This document shows, one piece after another, positions 31,995 through 33,263 of a DNA stretch of 33,263 bases. Source of the stretch: JAITWN01 sp964384095 (lineage in GTDB: Bacteria; Pseudomonadota; Gammaproteobacteria; SZUA-140). Within the stretch, counting starts at the first letter, position 1, and every line of letters starts with the position of its first letter. A program made the position numbers and the translations under genes. The DNA is taken from assembly GCA_964384095.1 (NCBI GenBank), contig CAYLKC010000012.1, forward strand, positions 1 to 33,263. Reading direction: 5' to 3'. The notes beneath the pieces are model-generated. The model saw only the letters and a program-made list of their open reading frames with translations, was not told the origin of the DNA and did not search any database.

Positions 31995-33263
31995 TTACTT
32001 GTGCGCGACGTCCAGCTTGTCCACGGTGTCAAACTCGAACTTGATCTCCTTCCAAGTCTCCAGCGCGATCTTCAGCTCCGGGCTGCTCTTCGCGGCGGTG
32101 GTCAGGATCTCCTTGCCTTCCTTCTCGATCGCGCGGCCCTGGTTGCGGGCCTCGACGCAGGCCTCGAGCGCGACGCGGTTGGCCGCGGCGCCGGCCGCGT
32201 TGCCCCATGGATGGCCCAGCGTGCCGCCGCCGAACTGCAGCACCGAGTCGTCACCGAAGATGCTGGTCAGCGCCGGCATGTGCCAGACGTGGATGCCGCC
32301 CGAGGCGACCGGGAACACGCCCGGCATCGAACCCCAGTCCTGATCGAAGAAGATGCCGCGTGAGCGGTCTTCCTTGATGAAGCTGTCACGCATCAGGTCG
32401 ATCCAGCCCAGCGTCGCCTCACGGTCGCCCTCGAGCTTGCCGACGACGGTGCCCGAGTGCAGGTGGTCGCCGCCCGACAGGCGCAGCGCCTTGGCCAGCA
32501 CGCGGAAGTGGATGCCGTGCTTCGGATGACGGTCGAGCACCGCGTGCATCGCGCGGTGGATGTGCAGCAGCATGCCGTTGTCGCGGCACCAGTTGGCGAG
32601 GCCGGTGTTGGCGCAGAAGCCGCCGGTGAGGAAGTCGTGCATGATGATCGGCGCGCCGATTTCCTTGGCAAACTCCGCGCGCTTGTACATCTCTTCCGGG
32701 GTCGGCGCGGTGACGTTCAGGTAGTGGCCCTTGCGCTCGCCGGTCTCGCGCTCGGACTTGTCGACCGCCTCCATGACGAACTCGAAGCGCTGGCGCCAGC
32801 GCATGAACGGCTGCGAGTTGATGTTCTCGTCGTCCTTGGTGAAGTCGAGGCCGCCGCGCAGACACTCGTAGACGGCGCGGCCGTAGTTCTTGGCCGACAG
32901 GCCGAGCTTCGGCTTGATCGTGCAGCCGAGCAGCGGACGGCCGTACTTGTTCATGATGTCGCGCTCGAGCTGGATACCGTTCGGCGGACCGCCGCAGGTC
33001 TTGACGTAGGCGATCGGGAAGCGCACGTCCTCGAGGCGCAGGTGACGCAGCGCCTTGAAACCGAATACGTTGCCGACCAGCGACGTGAACACGTTGACGA
33101 CCGAGCCTTCCTCGAACAGGTCGATCGGGTAGGCGATGAAGGCGTAGAACGACTCGTCGTCGCCCGGTACGTCCTCGATCGCGTAGGCGCGGCCCTTGTA
33201 GTAGTCGAGGTCGGTCAGCAGGTCGGTCCACACCGTGGTCCAGGTGCCGGTCGAGGATTCGGC
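31995..33263 (-). CDS. cbbL: RuBisCO large subunit, form IA (5' end beyond window)
   Basis: About 422 of roughly 470 residues are inside the window; the frame is open to base 33263, where it reads AESSTGTWTTVWTDLLTDLD, near residue 50 of the full protein. The enzyme fixes CO2 onto ribulose bisphosphate. All catalytic landmarks visible here are intact: TIKPKLGL (Lys175, spinach numbering), KDDEN with the carbamylated Lys201 and metal ligands Asp203 and Glu204, HIHRAMHA with His294, GKLEGD with Lys334, and SGGIHVWHMP with Ser379. The sequence is proteobacterial form IA. A regulator such as cbbR would be expected outside the window. Confidence 0.98.
   Translation of the reverse strand, partial: AESSTGTWTTVWTDLLTDLDYYKGRAYAIEDVPGDDESFYAFIAYPIDLFEEGSVVNVFTSLVGNVFGFKALRHLRLEDVRFPIAYVKTCGGPPNGIQLERDIMNKYGRPLLGCTIKPKLGLSAKNYGRAVYECLRGGLDFTKDDENINSQPFMRWRQRFEFVMEAVDKSERETGERKGHYLNVTAPTPEEMYKRAEFAKEIGAPIIMHDFLTGGFCANTGLANWCRDNGMLLHIHRAMHAVLDRHPKHGIHFRVLAKALRLSGGDHLHSGTVVGKLEGDREATLGWIDLMRDSFIKEDRSRGIFFDQDWGSMPGVFPVASGGIHVWHMPALTSIFGDDSVLQFGGGTLGHPWGNAAGAAANRVALEACVEARNQGRAIEKEGKEILTTAAKSSPELKIALETWKEIKFEFDTVDKLDVAHK

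Noticed and set aside
29403..32363. A 986-codon open frame on the plus strand opposite cbbO, cbbQ and cbbS
   Set aside because: It is antisense to four well-recognised features and runs through a terminator and a palindrome; its translation is low-complexity and Arg/Ala/Val-rich. High GC with biased third positions explains the lack of stops.

Overview
The window is a gene-dense, high-GC chromosomal segment. It is most consistent with a chemolithoautotrophic gammaproteobacterium, Chromatiales- or Acidiferrobacterales-like. The basis is form IA RuBisCO genes followed by cbbQ and cbbO, E. coli-type birA, purT, rnd, dsbB, mlaA and fpr genes, and a coiled-coil Lpp-like lipoprotein. The species cannot be named from the sequence. 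No phage, insertion-sequence transposase or CRISPR array is present.

Layout. 1-4133: an ATP-grasp ligase on the minus strand, then a plus-strand run of a 47-residue membrane protein, birA, coaX, a SPOR protein and tRNA-Thr(UGU). 4220-5500: a polyglutamine-tract exported protein flanked by two 85-bp direct repeats. 5631-10291: a translationally coupled signalling operon of a small stand-alone domain, an HDOD protein, a hybrid histidine kinase and a CheY-like regulator, with a second HDOD gene close behind. 10266-18305: a small conserved-type protein, purT, rnd, an exported protein, a PreP-like M16 peptidase, a third HDOD protein and a two-helix membrane protein. 18370-21817: cell-envelope genes, comprising an L,D-transpeptidase with a SPOR domain, an Lpp-like lipoprotein, msrB, mlaA and dsbB. 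21849-27959: a possible leaderless ORF, a flavin/redox cluster (fpr-like and rubredoxin-reductase-like), a pentapeptide-repeat lipoprotein, a pirin and a TraB-family protein. 28149-33263: cbbO, cbbQ, cbbS and cbbL (cut by the window end), all on the minus strand, so transcription runs cbbL-cbbS-cbbQ-cbbO.

The most unusual content is intergenic. Four long palindromes (about 22202-22316, 24676-24894, 27955-28080, 30504-30704) have arms that differ completely between loci but are near-perfect inverted copies within each locus. All four share a core of about 50 nt that folds as two small hairpins with GGA in each loop. The second hairpin in two copies matches the published CsrA SELEX consensus RUACARGGAUGU exactly. 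In the most diverged copy (cbbQ-cbbO spacer) both hairpin stems have changed with compensation while GGA is kept, which points to selection on RNA structure. A second, unrelated palindrome family (26533-26675, and a half copy at 1-77 cut by the window edge) has the same logic of a constant core and locus-specific arms. In two convergent gene pairs the palindrome runs from stop codon to stop codon. I do not recognise a named family for either.

How the genes work together. RuBisCO is made by cbbLS. CbbQ and CbbO act as its AAA+/VWA activase, and a strong terminator between cbbS and cbbQ probably sets their ratio. The L,D-transpeptidase is convergent with an Lpp-like lipoprotein that ends in lysine, a plausible enzyme-substrate pair for tying the outer membrane to peptidoglycan. 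The HDOD/kinase/regulator operon is a signal-transduction module of unknown input.
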